In this document: piece after piece, positions 55,501-64,000 of the stretch
Layout: each line of letters begins with the position of its first letter
Position numbering within the stretch: the first letter of the stretch is position 1
From: JAJDXO01 sp965213765
GTDB taxonomy: Bacteria > Pseudomonadota > Alphaproteobacteria > Rhodospirillales > UBA2165
Reading direction: 5' to 3'
DNA: 64,000 nt
Assembly (NCBI GenBank): GCA_965213765.1
Contig: OZ243926.1
Location: forward strand, 1,612,001-1,676,000
Program-made: the position numbers and the translations under genes
Notes under the pieces: generated by a model
The model's input: only the letters and a program-made list of their open reading frames with translations
Told to the model about the DNA's origin: nothing
Database searches by the model: none

Positions 55501-58500
55501 CCGTGCCGGCGCTGGTCGTGGCGCCCGCCGCGATCGTCAGGGTCGTGGTGGCGCTCAACGTGAAATCGGCCGCGACCGTGTCCGCGCCCGCCGCCGCTGC
55601 CACCGTCAGGGTCACCGCAACGCTCGACTTGCCCGACAGCGTCGCCGTCACCGTGCTGGCGTTGCCATTCCCGCTCTCGTTGATGGTGCCTGGCGTCAGC
55701 ACCAGGGTTGCCGTGGGCGTGCCTTCATCGTCCGTGATGGTAAGCGTCTGATTCATCGGGTTGGCAACGCCGCCGCCCGACGCCGCGCCCGACACCACAA
55801 CCGACGCATTCGGCGCGTCCACGTCGTTGTCCACCGCGGTGATCGTCACCGTGCCGGTGCTGGCCTTCGAGCCCGCCGCGATCGTCAGGGTCGTATTGCC
55901 GCTCAACGTGACCGGGGCAGCGTTCGGCACCGAGACCTCCACCGTCACCGCCGCGCTCGACTCGCCCGACAGCGTCGCCGTCACCGTGCTGGCGTTGGTC
56001 GCGCCTCTCTCGTTGATGGTGGTGGGCGTCAACACCAGGGTGACCGTCGGCGTGCCCTCGTCGTCCGTGAGGGTGATGGTCGTACCGATGACCGTGACGT
56101 CGGTCAGCGTGCCTTCAATGCTGATGCCCTCATTGGGCTCGTCTATATCGTCGTCGGTGGGCGTGAGCGTGAATTCCACATAGCCGCTCGACGCCCCCGC
56201 ATTGATCGTGATGTTCTGGGTCCCCAGGTTGGCGTAGTCCGTCCCCTCCGTCGCGCCGTCGGCGTCCGCACCTATCTCCACCGCCACCGTCTTGGCCACG
56301 TTAAAGGTCGAGCTACCACTCAGGGTCGCCGTCACCCGCACCGTCTTCGCTCCGCCGTCCTCGGCCAAAGAGGTCTGCACATTGTTTGTGCCCGTGTCCG
56401 CATCCACCGACAGCGTCAGCGCCGTGGGCGCCGCGTCGTCGTCGGTGATGGTGCCGGTGGCTTCGGCATCGCTGATGATGGCGCCGACCGGATCGGTCAA
56501 CTCCACCAGGAAGGTCTCGTTGCCCTCGTGCAGCGTGTCCTCGGTGGTGGCAACCGTGAAGGTCTGGCTGCTCACGCCGCTGGCAAAATCCAGCTTCGTC
56601 GCCGTCGTCATCGCGGTGTAGTCGCTGGTCGAAGCCGCGCCCGCCCCGGTCGCCGCCTTGGTGTTCCACTTCACCGACACCGCGTTGTCCATCGCGCCGG
56701 AGCGGGTCACCGTGAAGGTGATCGTCTCGCCCTCATCGGCGCTGGCGTCGGCCACGGCAAACGAGGGCTGGCCGTCGTCGTCGGTCAGTGTGAGCGAGGC
56801 GTCCGTCACCGTCACGCCCATCACCGTCCCGTCCAGACCAATCGTCTCGCTGCCCTCGTGCAGATCGTCCTGCGTCGGCGTCAGGTCGAACGTGCCGGTC
56901 TTGCTCGCATCGCCCGCGGCGATGACGATGTCGAAGTTCGACACGGCGTCGTAGTCCGTGTCCGATGTCGCCGTACCGCCGCCCACGCTCACCGTCACCG
57001 TCTTCGCGTCCACGTAACGCGTGCTGCCGTTCACCATGGCGGTCACCGTGATCTCGGTCTCGCCGGCCCCCTCCCCGACCGTGGCCGGCGACACCGACAG
57101 CGTGATGCCGGTGGGCGCCGCATCATCGTCGGTCAGCGTGATCGTGGCATCCGTCACCGTCACGCCCGTCAGCGTGCCGTCCAGGCTGATCGTCTCGCTG
57201 CCCTCGTGCAGCACGTCCTGCGTCGGCGTCAGCGTGAACTCCACGTAGCCGCTTGAGGAGCCCGCATCGATCGTAATGCTCCGGGTGCCCACGTTGGCGT
57301 AGTCCGTCCCCTCCGTCGCGCCGTCGGCGTCCGCACCTACCTCCACCGACACCGTCTTGGCCACGTTAAAGGTCGAGCTGCCACTCAGGGTCGCCGTCAC
57401 CCGCACCGTCTTCGCTCCGCCGTCCTCGGCCAAAGAGGTCTGCACATTGTTTGTGCCGGTGTCCGCATCCACCGACAGCGTCAGCGCCGTCGGCGCCCCG
57501 TCGTCATCGGTCAGCGTGATCGCGGCGTCCGTCACCGTCACGCCCGCCAGCGTCCCGTCCAGGCTGATCGTCTCGCTGCCCTCGTGCAGCGTGTCCTGCC
57601 TCGGTGTCAGCGTGAACTCCACGTAGCCGCTCGCGGCGCCCGCATCGATCCTGATGCTCTGGGTCCCCACGTTGGTGTAGTCCGTCCCCTCCGTGGCGCT
57701 GTCGGCGTCCACTCCCACCTCCACCGTTACCGTCCTGGCCTCGACAAACCGCGTCGCGTCGGTGATCGTCGCAGTAACCCGGACCGTCTTGGCGCCACCG
57801 TCTTCCGCGATGGTTGTCTGCGTGCCGTCCGTGCCGGTGTCCGCGTCCACCGAAATCTTGATTGCACCGGGCGCGTCGTCATCGTCGGTGATGGTGACCA
57901 TGGTTGGGGTGATGGTCAGACTGCCGGACGTGCCCGTTACGTTGATCGTCTCGTTCGCCTCGTCCAGGACGTCGTTGATGGGCGTCAGGTCGAACGTGCC
58001 GGCTTTGCTGGCATCGCCCGCGGCGATGGTGATGTCGAAGTTGGACACCGCGTCGTAGTCCGTGCCCGATATCGCCGTGCCGCCGCCCACGCTCACCGTC
58101 ACCGTTTTGGCGTCCGCGTAGCGCGTGGTGCCGTTCACGGTGGCCGTCACGGTGATTTCGGTCTCGCCGTCTTCTTCGCCCACCGCGGCCGGTGACACCG
58201 ACAGCGTGATGCCGCTGGGCGCCGCATCGTCGTCGTTGATGGTCAGGGTCTGGCTGCCCGGGTTGAAGACGCCCCCGCCGCTGGCGGTGGCCGAGACCGT
58301 CACCGTCTTGTCCGGGGCGTCCACGTTGTTGTCCACCGCCGTGATCGTCACCGCGCCGGTGCTGGTGGTCGCACCCGCCGCAATACTCAGCGCGGCGTTG
58401 TTGCTCAACGTGACCGGGGCATCGTTCGGCACCGAGACCGTCACCGTCACCGCCTCGTTCGACTTGCCCGACAGCGTCGCCGTCACCGTGGTGGCGTTGT

Positions 58501-61500
58501 CATCCCCGCTCTCGTCGATCGCGGTTGGCGTCAACGCCAGGGTGACCGTCGGCGTGCCCTCGTCGTCGTTGATGGTCAGGGTCTGATCGGTCGGGTTGGA
58601 AACCCCACCACCACTGGCGGCGGCCGAAACCGTCACCGTCTTGTTCGGGGCATCCACGTCGTTGTCCACCGCCGTGATCGTCACCGCACCGGTGCTGGTG
58701 GTCGCACCCGCCGCGATTGTCAGGGTCGTGGTGGTGCTCAACGTGAAATCGGCCGCAGCGGTGTTGGCGCCTGCCGCCGCGGCCACCGTCAGGGTCACCG
58801 CCTCGTTCGACTTGCCCGACAGCATCGCGGTTACCGTGCTCGAGTTCGTCGCGCCGCTCTCGTTGATAGTGGTTGGCGTCAACACCAGGGTGGCCGTCGG
58901 AACGCCCTCGTCGTCGTTGATGGTCAGGGTCTGATTGGTCGGGTTCGCCACCCCGCCGCCGCTGGCGGCGGCCGAGACCGTCACGCTCTTGTTCGGCGCG
59001 TCCACATCATTGTCCACCGCCGTGATCGTCACCGTGCCGGCGCTGGTCGTGGCGCCCGCCGCGATCGTCAGGGTCTTGTTGGTGGTCACCGTGAAATCGG
59101 CCGCGACCGTGTCCGCGCCCGCCGCCGCTGCCACCGTCAGGGTCACCGCAACGCTCGACTTGCCCGACAACATCGCCGTCACCGTGCTGGCGTTGCCATT
59201 CCCGCTCTCGTTGATGGTGCCTGGCGTCAGCACCAGGGTGATCGTGGGCGTGGCCTCGTCGTCCGTGATGGTGAGCGACGTCCCGGTGACAGTGACGCCG
59301 GTGAGCGTGCCTTCAATGCTGATGCCCTCATTGGGCTCGTCTATGTCGTCGTTGGTGGGCGTGAGCGTGAAATCCACATAGCCGCTCAAGGAGCCCGCAT
59401 CGATCGTGATGCTCTTGCTCGTCACCTCCCTGTAGTCCGTCCCCTCCGTCGCGCCGTCGGCATCCGGACCCACCTCCACCGTCACCGTCTTGGCCTCGGT
59501 GAAGGTCGAGCTGCCGCCCAGCGTGGCCGTCACACGCACTGTCTTCGCACCGCCATCCTCGGCCAGGGAGGTCTGCACGTTCTCCGTGCTCGTGTCCGCA
59601 TCCACCGAAAGCGTCAGCGCCGTCGGCGCCGCGTCGTCGTCGGTGATGGTGCCGGTGGCCCGGGCCGTGGCAATCGTGGCGCCGACCGCCCCGGTCAACT
59701 CGACCAGGAAGGTCTCGTTGCCCTCGTGCAGCGTGTCCTCGGTGGTGGCGACCGTGAAATTCTGGCTGCTTACGCCTTTGGCGAAGCTCAGCGTCTGCGC
59801 CGTCGTCACCGCGGTGTAGTCACTGGTCGAGGCGGCGCTCGCCCCATCGCTGGAGTCCGCCTTGGTGTTCCACTTCACCGACACCGCGTTGTCCATCGCC
59901 CCGCTACGGGTCACCGTGAAGGTGATGGCATCGCCCTCCGACGCGCTCGCATCCGCCACCGCAAACGACGGCTGGGTGTCGTCGTTCCTGATCGTGCCGG
60001 TGGCCGTGCCCTTGCCCGACTCAATGCTCACCCCGGTGCCGGGGTCGTTCTCCCCAAGCGCCGGGGCGCTCAGGACCGCCTTGAACGTCTCGTCCGTCTC
60101 GAACAGGTCGTCCTGCGTGGTCTGCACCTCCACCGTCTGGCTGGCGACGCCCTTGGCAAAGTTCAATGTCTGCGCCGTGGCGATGGCGGTGTAGTCGTCC
60201 GCATCGGCGGCATCGGCCCCATCGCCGCTGTCCGTGGCGGTGGTCACCTTCACCGACGCCACGTTGTCTCCGGCTCCTTCGCGGCTCACCGTGAACTCCA
60301 CCTTGCCGCCCTCGGTGGCCTCGGCATCGGCGATCGAGAAGCTCACCGGGTCGTCGGTGTCGGTCAGCGTCACCGTCGCGGCGGTGATCGTGATGTCGGT
60401 CAGCGTGCCGGTTACGTCAATCGTCTCGTTGGCCTCGTCGAGGTCGTCGTCCACCGGCGTCACGGTGAAACTGCCGCTCTGGCTGGCCGCGCCCGCGGCA
60501 ATCGTGATGTTGAAGCCGCTCACCGCCGCATAGTCGGCGGGCGATGCCGCGGTGTCGTCATCCACGCTCACCGCCACGGTCTTGGCGTCCACGTAGCGCG
60601 TGGTGCCGTTCACCGTCGCCGTTACCGTGACCACCGTGGCCCCGGCGTCCTCGGCCACCGTGCTCGGCGTGCCCGAGGTCGAACCGTTGGTGTCCACGCT
60701 CAGCGTGATGCCGCTCGGCGCCGCGTCATCGTCATTGATGGTGCCGGTGGCCTCGGCCGTGGCAATCGTGCCGCCCACCGCCCCGGTCAGCTCCACCAGA
60801 AAGGTCTCGTTGCCCTCATCCAGCGTGTCCTCCGTGGTGGCGACCGTGAAATTCTGGCTGCTTACGCCTTTGGCGAAGGTCAGCGTCTGCGCCGTCGTTA
60901 CCCGAGTGTAATCGCTGGCCGAGGCCGCGTTCGCCCCATCGCTGGAGTCCGCCTTGGTGTTCCACTTCACCGACACCGCGTTGTCCATCGCCCCGCTACG
61001 GGTCACCGTGAAGGTGATGGCATCGCCCTCCGACGCGCTGGCATCCGCCACCGCAAACGACGGCTCGGTGTCGTCGTCGGTGAGCGTAAGCGAAGTGTCC
61101 GTCACCGCCACGCCGGTCAGCGTCCCGTCCAGGCTGATCGTTTCGCTGCCTTCGTACAGGTCGTCGTTGGTGGGCGTGAGCGTGAAATCGTGTATGACGC
61201 TGGCGACTCCGGCGCCGATGGTAATGCTCCGGTCGGCGACGGTGGTGTAGTCGGTACCTTCCACAGCGCTGTCGCTGCTCTTGCCGACGGCCAGCTTGAG
61301 ATCCGCGGCGGCTTCGAGGCGGGTGGTTCCGTCGAGCGTTGCGGTCACGCGCACGGTCTTGACGCCCCCGTCCTCGGCGAGGGATGTCTGTACGTTGTCG
61401 GTGTCCTTGTCGGCATCGACGGTGAGCGTGATCGCCGGTGCGGCATCGTCGCTGGTCAGCGTGATACTGGCGCCGGTAACGATGACCCCGGTGAGAGTGG

Positions 61501-64000
61501 CGTCGAAGGAGATGGTCTCGCTCGCCTCGCGGAAAGCGTCGTCGGTGGGCGTGAAGGTGAAGGTGTGCTCAACGTCCTGGTCGCCGGCGGGGATGGTAAG
61601 GGTAATGTCGGCGACGGTCGTGTAGTCGGCGCCTTCGGTGGCGCTGTCGTCGTCGTCACCGACGATCAGCGTCAAGGTCTTGTCAACGTCGAACTGGGTG
61701 GCGCCGCCGAGCGTGGCGGTCACCTTGACGGTTTTCGCACCGCCATTCTCGGCGAGCGAGGACTGAATGTTCTCGGTGTTGTTATCGGCATCGACGGTGA
61801 GCGTGAGGGTTGTCGGGGCCGCGTCGTCGTTGGCGATGGTGCCGGTGGCCTCGGCGTCGGTAATCGTGGCGCCAACCGGCTCGGTCAGCTCTATCAGGAA
61901 GGTCTCGTTGGCCTCGTTCAGCGTGTCCTCGGTGGTGGCGACCGCGAAGGTCTGGCTGCCCACGCCCTTGGCGAAATCCAGCTTCGTCGCCGTGGGCATC
62001 GCGGTGTAGTCGGTGGTCGAAGCCGCGCCCGCCCCGGTGGCCGCCTTGGTGTTCCACTTCACCGACACCGCGTTGTCCATCGCCCCGCTACGGGTCACCG
62101 TAAAGGTGATCGCGTCGCCCTCCGACGCGCTCGCGTCGGCCACCGCAAACGACGGTTGAGCGTCGTCGTCTTCAAGGGTGATCGAAGCCTTGGTGATGGT
62201 GAGCGCGTTCGAGGTACCGGTAACGTCAATCGTCTCGCTGCCCTCGTGCAGGTCGTCATCGGTGGGCGTCAGGTCGAACGTGCCGGTCTTGCTCGCATCG
62301 CCCGCGGCGATGATAATGTCGAAGTTCGTCACGGCGTCGTAGTCCGTGCCCGATATCGCCGAGCCCCCGCCAACGCTCACCGTCACCGTCTTCGCGTCCA
62401 CGTAACGCGTGGTGCCGTTCACCGTGGCGGTCACCGTGATTTTGGTCTTACCGTCCTCCTCGCCGACCGCGGCCGGCGACACCGTCAGCGTGATGCCGGT
62501 GGGCGCTACATCGTCGTCGGTCAGCGTGATCGTGGCGTCCGTTACCGTCAGGCCCGTCAGCGTGCCGTCCAGGCTGATCGTCTCGCTGCCCTCGTGCAGC
62601 ACGTCCTGCGTCGGCGTCAGCGTGAAGTCCACATAGCCGCTCGACGACCCCGCATTGATCGTGATGCTCTTGCGCGTCACCTCCCTGTAGTCCGTGCCCT
62701 CCTCGGCGCTGTCGGTGCCCGCGCCCACCTCCACCGTCACCGTCTTGGCCTCGGTGAAGGTCGAGCTGCCGCCCAGCGTGGCCGTCACACGCACTGTCTT
62801 CACCCCGCCGTCCTCGGCCAGGGAGGTCTGCACGTTCTCCGTGCTCGTGTCCGCATCCACCGAAAGCGTCAGCGCCGTCGGCGCCGCGTCGTCGTCGGTG
62901 ATGGTGCCGGTGGCCCGGGCCGTGGCAATCGTGGCGCCGACCGCCCCGGTCAACTCGACCAGGAAGGTCTCGTTGCCCTCGTGCAGCGTGTCCTCGGTGG
63001 TGGCGACCGTGAAATTCTGGCTGCTTACGCCTTTGGCGAAGCTCAGCGTCTGCGCCGTCGTCACCGCGGTGTAGTCACTGGTCGAGGCGGCGCTCGCCCC
63101 ATCGCTGGAGTCCGCCTTGGTGTTCCACTTCACCGACACCGCGTTGTCCATCGCCCCGCTACGGGTCACCGTGAAGGTGATGGCATCGCCCTCCGACGCG
63201 CTCGCATCCGCCACCGCAAACGACGGCTGGGTGTCGTCGTTCCTGATCGTGCCGGTGGCCGTGCCCTTGCCCGACTCAATGCTCACCCCGGTGCCGGGGT
63301 CGTTCTCCCCAAGCGCCGGGGCGCTCAGGACCGCCTTGAACGTCTCGTCCGTCTCGAACAGGTCGTCCTGCGTGGTCTGCACCTCCACCGTCTGGCTGGC
63401 GACGCCCTTGGCAAAGTTCAATGTCTGCGCCGTGGCGATGGCGGTGTAGTCGTCCGCATCGGCGGCATCGGCCCCATCGCCGCTGTCCGTGGCGGTGGTC
63501 ACCTTCACCGACGCCACGTTGTCTCCGGCTCCTTCGCGGCTCACCGTGAACTCCACCTTGCCGCCCTCGGTGGCCTCGGCATCGGCGATCGAGAAGCTCA
63601 CCGGGTCGTCGGTGTCGGTCAGCGTCACCGTCGCGGCGGTGATCGTGATGTCGGTCAGCGTGCCGGTTACGTCAATCGTCTCGTTGGCCTCGTCGAGGTC
63701 GTCGTCCACCGGCGTCACGGTGAAACTGCCGCTCTGGCTGGCCGCGCCCGCGGCAATCGTGATGTTGAAGCCGCTCACCGCCGCATAGTCGGCGGGCGAT
63801 GCCGCGGTGTCGTCATCCACGCTCACCGCCACGGTCTTGGCGTCCACGTAACGCGTGGTGCCGTTCACCGTGGCCGTGACGGTAACCACCGTGGCCCCGG
63901 CGTCCTCGGCCACCGTGCTCGGCGTGCCCGAGGTCGAACCGTTGGTGTCCACGCTCAGCGTGATGCCGCTCGGCGCCGCGTCATCGTCATTGATGGTGCC
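49577..64000 (-). CDS. Giant Calx-beta repeat autotransporter-like surface protein (N-terminus outside window)
   Basis: One open frame of 4807 codons from the right edge to a stop at 49577; the reading continues beyond the window. Most of the protein is tandem beta-sandwich modules of Calx-beta type, recognised by acidic calcium-binding turns (TITDDEGTP, LTDDDAAP, DNDVDAPN) and strands such as VTVTATLSGKSS. The last repeats (51110-53000) are less regular and include a part with two cysteine pairs (GDCREPG, HCTSTALC). Residues encoded by 49577-51110 form an autotransporter barrel (about 510 residues), ending AIARW with a terminal aromatic as required for outer-membrane insertion. It is expected to be a secreted, calcium-stabilised adhesin-like fibre. 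No frameshift was found. Long frames on the opposite strand are shadows of its periodic GC-rich codons. Confidence 0.85.
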   Translation of the reverse strand, partial: GTINDDDAAPSGITLSVDTNGSTSGTPSTVAEDAGATVVTVTATVNGTTRYVDAKTVAVSVDDDTAASPADYAAVSGFNITIAAGAASQSGSFTVTPVDDDLDEANETIDVTGTLTDITITAATVTLTDTDDPVSFSIADAEATEGGKVEFTVSREGAGDNVASVKVTTATDSGDGADAADADDYTAIATAQTLNFAKGVASQTVEVQTTQDDLFETDETFKAVLSAPALGENDPGTGVSIESGKGTATGTIRNDDTQPSFAVADASASEGDAITFTVTRSGAMDNAVSVKWNTKADSSDGASAASTSDYTAVTTAQTLSFAKGVSSQNFTVATTEDTLHEGNETFLVELTGAVGATIATARATGTITDDDAAPTALTLSVDADTSTENVQTSLAEDGGVKTVRVTATLGGSSTFTEAKTVTVEVGAGTDSAEEGTDYREVTRKSITINAGSSSGYVDFTLTPTQDVLHEGSETISLDGTLTGLTVTDATITLTDDDVAPTGITLTVSPAAVGEEDGKTKITVTATVNGTTRYVDAKTVTVSVGGGSAISGTDYDAVTNFDIIIAAGDASKTGTFDLTPTDDDLHEGSETIDVTGTSNALTITKASITLEDDDAQPSFAVADASASEGDAITFTVTRSGAMDNAVSVKWNTKAATGAGAASTTDYTAMPTATKLDFAKGVGSQTFAVATTEDTLNEANETFLIELTEPVGATITDAEATGTIANDDAAPTTLTLTVDADNNTENIQSSLAENGGAKTVKVTATLGGATQFDVDKTLTLIVGDDDDSATEGADYTTVADITLTIPAGDQDVEHTFTFTPTDDAFREASETISFDATLTGVIVTGASITLTSDDAAPAITLTVDADKDTDNVQTSLAEDGGVKTVRVTATLDGTTRLEAAADLKLAVGKSSDSAVEGTDYTTVADRSITIGAGVASVIHDFTLTPTNDDLYEGSETISLDGTLTGVAVTDTSLTLTDDDTEPSFAVADASASEGDAITFTVTRSGAMDNAVSVKWNTKADSSDGANAASASDYTRVTTAQTLTFAKGVSSQNFTVATTEDTLDEGNETFLVELTGAVGGTIATAEATGTINDDDAAPSGITLSVDTNGSTSGTPSTVAEDAGATVVTVTATVNGTTRYVDAKTVAVSVDDDTAASPADYAAVSGFNITIAAGAASQSGSFTVTPVDDDLDEANETIDVTGTLTDITITAATVTLTDTDDPVSFSIADAEATEGGKVEFTVSREGAGDNVASVKVTTATDSGDGADAADADDYTAIATAQTLNFAKGVASQTVEVQTTQDDLFETDETFKAVLSAPALGENDPGTGVSIESGKGTATGTIRNDDTQPSFAVADASASEGDAITFTVTRSGAMDNAVSVKWNTKADSSDGASAASTSDYTAVTTAQTLSFAKGVSSQNFTVATTEDTLHEGNETFLVELTGAVGATIATARATGTITDDDAAPTALTLSVDADTSTENVQTSLAEDGGAKTVRVTATLGGSSTFTEAKTVTVEVGPDADGATEGTDYREVTSKSITIDAGSLSGYVDFTLTPTNDDIDEPNEGISIEGTLTGVTVTGTSLTITDDEATPTITLVLTPGTINESGNGNASTVTAMLSGKSSVAVTLTVAAAAGADTVAADFTVTTNKTLTIAAGATTSAGTVTITAVDNDVDAPNKSVTVSAAASGGGVANPTNQTLTINDDEGVPTATLVLTPTTINESGATNSSTVTAMLSGKSNEAVTLTVAAAAGANTAAADFTLSTTTTLTIAAGATTSTGAVTITAVDNDVDAPNKTVTVSAAASGGGVSNPTDQTLTINDDEGTPTVTLALTPTAIDESGDDNATTVTATLSGKSNEAVTVTVSVPNDAPVTLSNNAALSIAAGATTSTGAVTITAVDNNVDAPDKTVTVSATASGGGVFNPGSQTLTINDDDAAPSGITLSVSPAAVGEEDGETEITVTATVNGTTRYADAKTVTVSVGGGTAISGTDYDAVSNFDITIAAGDASKAGTFDLTPINDVLDEANETINVTGTSGSLTITPTMVTITDDDDAPGAIKISVDADTGTDGTQTTIAEDGGAKTVRVTATITDATRFVEARTVTVEVGVDADSATEGTDYTNVGTQSIRIDAGAASGYVEFTLTPRQDTLHEGSETISLDGTLAGVTVTDAAITLTDDDGAPTALTLSVDADTGTNNVQTSLAEDGGAKTVRVTATLSGSSTFNVAKTVSVEVGADADGATEGTDYANVGTRSITIDAGSSSGYVEFTLTPTQDVLHEGSETISLDGTLTGVTVTDATITLTDDDAAPTGITLSVSPATVGEGAGETEITVTAMVNGSTRYVDAKTVTVSVGGGTATSDTDYDAVSNFDIVIAAGDASKTGTFDLTPTQDDLHEGSETIGLDGTVMGVTVTDASLTLTDDDGQPSFAVADASADEGETITFTVTRSGAMDNAVSVKWNTKAATGAGAASTSDYTAMTTATKLDFASGVSSQTFTVATTEDTLHEGNETFLVELTDPVGAIISDAEATGTITDDDAAPTALTLSVDADTGTNNVQTSLAEDGGAKTVRVTATLSGSSTFNVAKTVAVEIGADADGATEGTDYANLGTQNITINAGASSGYVEFTLTPTDDDIDEPNEGISIEGTLTDVTVIGTTITLTDDEGTPTVTLVLTPTTINERGATNASTVTATLSGESSAAVTVEVSVPNAAPVTLSGNTTLTIAAGSKASTGTVTITAVDNDVDAPNASVVVSGAASGGGVANPMNQTLTITDDEGTPTATLVLTPGTINESGNGNASTVTATLSGKSSVAVTLTVAAAAGADTVAADFTLSATTTLTIAAGATTSAGTVTITAVDNDVDAPNKSVTVSAAASGGGVSNPGNQTLTITDDEGIPTVTLVLTPTTINESGNGNASTVTATLSGESSAAVTVEVSVPNAAPVTLSSNTTLTIAPGSKASTGAVTITAVDNDVDAPNASVVVSGAASGGGVANPMNQTLTITDDEGTPTVTLVLDPTTINESGDDNASTVTATLSGKSNTAVILTVAAAAGANTAAGDFTLSATTTLTIAAGATTSTGAVTITAVDNDIDAPNKSVTVSATASGGGVSDPTNQTLTITDDEGVPTVTLALDPTTINESGNGNASTVTATLSGKSSAAVTVTVSVPNGAPVTLSNNAILSIAAGATTSTGTVTITAVDNDVDAANASVVVSGAASGGGVTNPDNQTLTITDDEGTPTVTLVLDPTTINESGDDNASTVTATLSGESSAAVTVEVSVPNDAPVTLSANKTLTIAAGSKASTGVVTITAVDNDVDAPNKTVTVSATASGGGVSDPTDQTLTITDDEGTPTVTLVLTPTTINESGNGNASTVTATLSGESSAAVTVEVSVPNNAPVTLSGNTTLTIAAGSKASTGTVTITAVDNDVDAPNASVVVSGVAAGGGVAVANPGNQTLTITDDEGTPTVTLVLTPTAINESGNGNASTVTATLSGKSNTAVTLTVAAAAGADTAAGDFTVSNNKTLTIAAGGTTSTGTVKITAVNNNVDAPDKSVTVSAIASGGGVTNPDNQTLTIADDDAAPTGITLSVSPATLGEGDGLTQITVTAAVNGTTRYVDARTVTVSVGGGTAISGTDYGAVSNFDITIAAGDASQTGTFDLTPTDDALHEEDETIEVTGTSGALTITPATVTITDNDNAGPVGTVSLSTSRYEVLEGDSLSVTVNLSEAPAADTMIELEATSPGGYSATPGADYDGGVQTVTIRAGTTSGKAHIPTTRDNQNDPNETFKLAIRASELPGTVTLGEPDTAVVTIREPVSGITPPETATVVYAGRNSRILMPVPAGLKGHGIDVAFYFDWGPGTAQGGGDCREPGTDAVDWGHWPSYPGGMVRTGPLVRIAEDINTDTIELEIELCKGSVGKTFTASWDSLQWLGNPDRGFPGVKSYPFNAAAAHCTSTALCYTRVTIIGDTPDPDPEITIAAGGDITEGGDAVFTVQASPAPASDLEIALAIADDAVSDFLMDGEEGSKTVTIAAGSDTAIYTLATTDDGLEEANGGVLATLEAGTGYRVGSPSAATVAVADNDDDDDARATVVRVTGGADITEGGVARFTLTGAPAPSQDITVNLRVTQSGAFAGDGELGARTVTLGTDATVTVDIPTVDDSTLEDDGSLTIIVEPGTGYTPHATDATATVAVADNEEPTLPTIHIADVEAAEGDHLHFTFTLSHAVDHEVVVWWETRFGPNPHDDENGHGPSYGEAIPHADFRYADSRVTVYPGSTRGEFWVETFDDFHDEGRETLTVVLTEATGAIIADELAIGTIVNSDPMPAAWLARFGRTAAEQALDGIAGRIAASRSAGVRGTIAGQALSFNPGAPKSMSGTGGAANDNAAPSSLAGNDLPAQSDVARAFGAGHGGFGGSAQSRSVTAREALLGSSFTATGEKDGMGGSLAFWGRAAQSSFDGREGTFSLDGEVTTAMLGADYARGDWLVGMALMQSSGKGGGSFADPGSESGAGSGSARGAGGKVEATLTAAIPYLALQASERVKLWGALGHGVGEVMLKPELGEMLKSDISWSMASLGLRGDLLPTQESSGSESGGGGPALALVSDALWAGTSSEKTRGLAASDSDVTRLRLGLEGSWKAPLEGDASITPKLEMGMRHDGGDAETGFGVELGGGLAWADPALGLSLDVSGRTLIAHASDDLKDRGFAASLAFDSEPASERGPSLALTQDWGGQAKGGLDALFVDDPLEDRTGSGETTTRWTAEGAYGFPAFSGRATGSPHVGLGMATAARDYSIGWRLTPAANANVPDISFGVKATRRESDWTAPEHTVGFEAIARW
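53350..56075. repeat. Tandem array of eight ~111-115-residue Calx-beta-like modules
   Basis: Units beginning DDEGTPTVTLVLTPTTINES and containing NASTVTATLSGxSxxAVT, a variable middle and ITAVDNDVDAPN are repeated head to tail with a period of 333-345 bases. Two middle types alternate: SVPNxAPVTLSxNxTL and AAAAGADTxAxDFTxS. Three further units of the same kind are at about 58210-59280. Confidence 0.75.
59478..64000. repeat. 3255-bp higher-order tandem repeat inside the autotransporter gene
   Basis: Sequence 59478-60745 recurs almost identically at 62733-64000 (offset 3255 bases, 1085 codons), continuing past the window edge. The multiple-of-three offset keeps the frame. The unit spans about ten Calx-beta-like modules, so whole blocks have been duplicated, not only single modules. 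Confidence 0.85.

Noticed and set aside
52766..57256. A 1496-codon plus-strand frame and many shorter ones inside the autotransporter gene
   Set aside because: They reflect the periodic GC-rich codons of the repeats; the minus-strand frame is uninterrupted for over 4800 codons and ends in a proper barrel domain.
53350..59280. Tandem repeats as a possible CRISPR array
   Set aside because: The period is 333-345 bases, always a multiple of three, and the repeats are protein-coding modules without unique spacers.

Overview
The window looks like a GC-rich alphaproteobacterial chromosome (or large replicon) in heavy genome rearrangement. The metabolic genes (TAXI-type TRAP transporter, TctA, electron-transfer flavoprotein with a membrane Fe-S partner, IclR regulator, FrcB-like sugar-binding fragment), the plasmid/phage-type strawberry-notch helicase and the pRiA4b ORF-3 family point to Rhodospirillales/Rhodobacterales-like bacteria. 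Many insertion sequences, broken genes, ankyrin and Sel1 repeat proteins and a giant Calx-beta autotransporter-like protein would fit a host-associated or particle-associated lifestyle, but that is inference. No rRNA, tRNA or CRISPR array was seen.

Layout. 1-13.4 kb is a scrap yard: fragments of IS5, IS630 and integrase genes, a broken restriction-modification locus carrying a stranded piece of a fructose-binding protein gene, a few intact small genes (membrane protein, DUF1508, DUF3800, an orphan XRE-type antitoxin), a dnaE2 fragment and a 5'-truncated strawberry-notch helicase. 13.4-23.1 kb is an intact-looking catabolic block: a leftward FAD oxidoreductase / IclR regulator / D-2-hydroxyacid dehydrogenase operon facing a rightward etfB-etfA-membrane Fe-S oxidoreductase set, followed by a TPP-dependent decarboxylase-like enzyme and a class II aldolase that is cut off. 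Together they suggest oxidation of an unidentified organic acid, with electrons passed through ETF to quinone. 23.1-26.2 kb holds an AT-rich island, a complete IS1182-family element and a hybrid IS5/IS630 transposase.

Two 1905-bp inverted copies (26157-28061 and 43748-45652) carry a lipoprotein gene and a fic gene, complete only in the right copy. They bracket 15.7 kb that includes enoyl-CoA hydratase, alpha/beta hydrolases, a TRAP permease, an IS5-interrupted TAXI receptor, a TctA remnant fused to integrase codons, duplicated HTH/pRiA4b modules, ankyrin and Sel1 proteins and a six-module zinc-ribbon protein.

45.6-49.6 kb contains a miniature IS5 derivative, an acidic-tailed membrane protein, nuclease and IS66 scraps, a second dnaE2 fragment and a fusion ORF. 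From 49.6 kb to the right edge is one leftward gene for a giant (>4800 residue) Calx-beta-repeat autotransporter whose N-terminus lies outside the window.

The recurring theme is reuse of the same gene fragments (integrase, dnaE2, autotransporter ends, XRE and HTH modules) at several places, with at least four junctions that keep the reading frame open.
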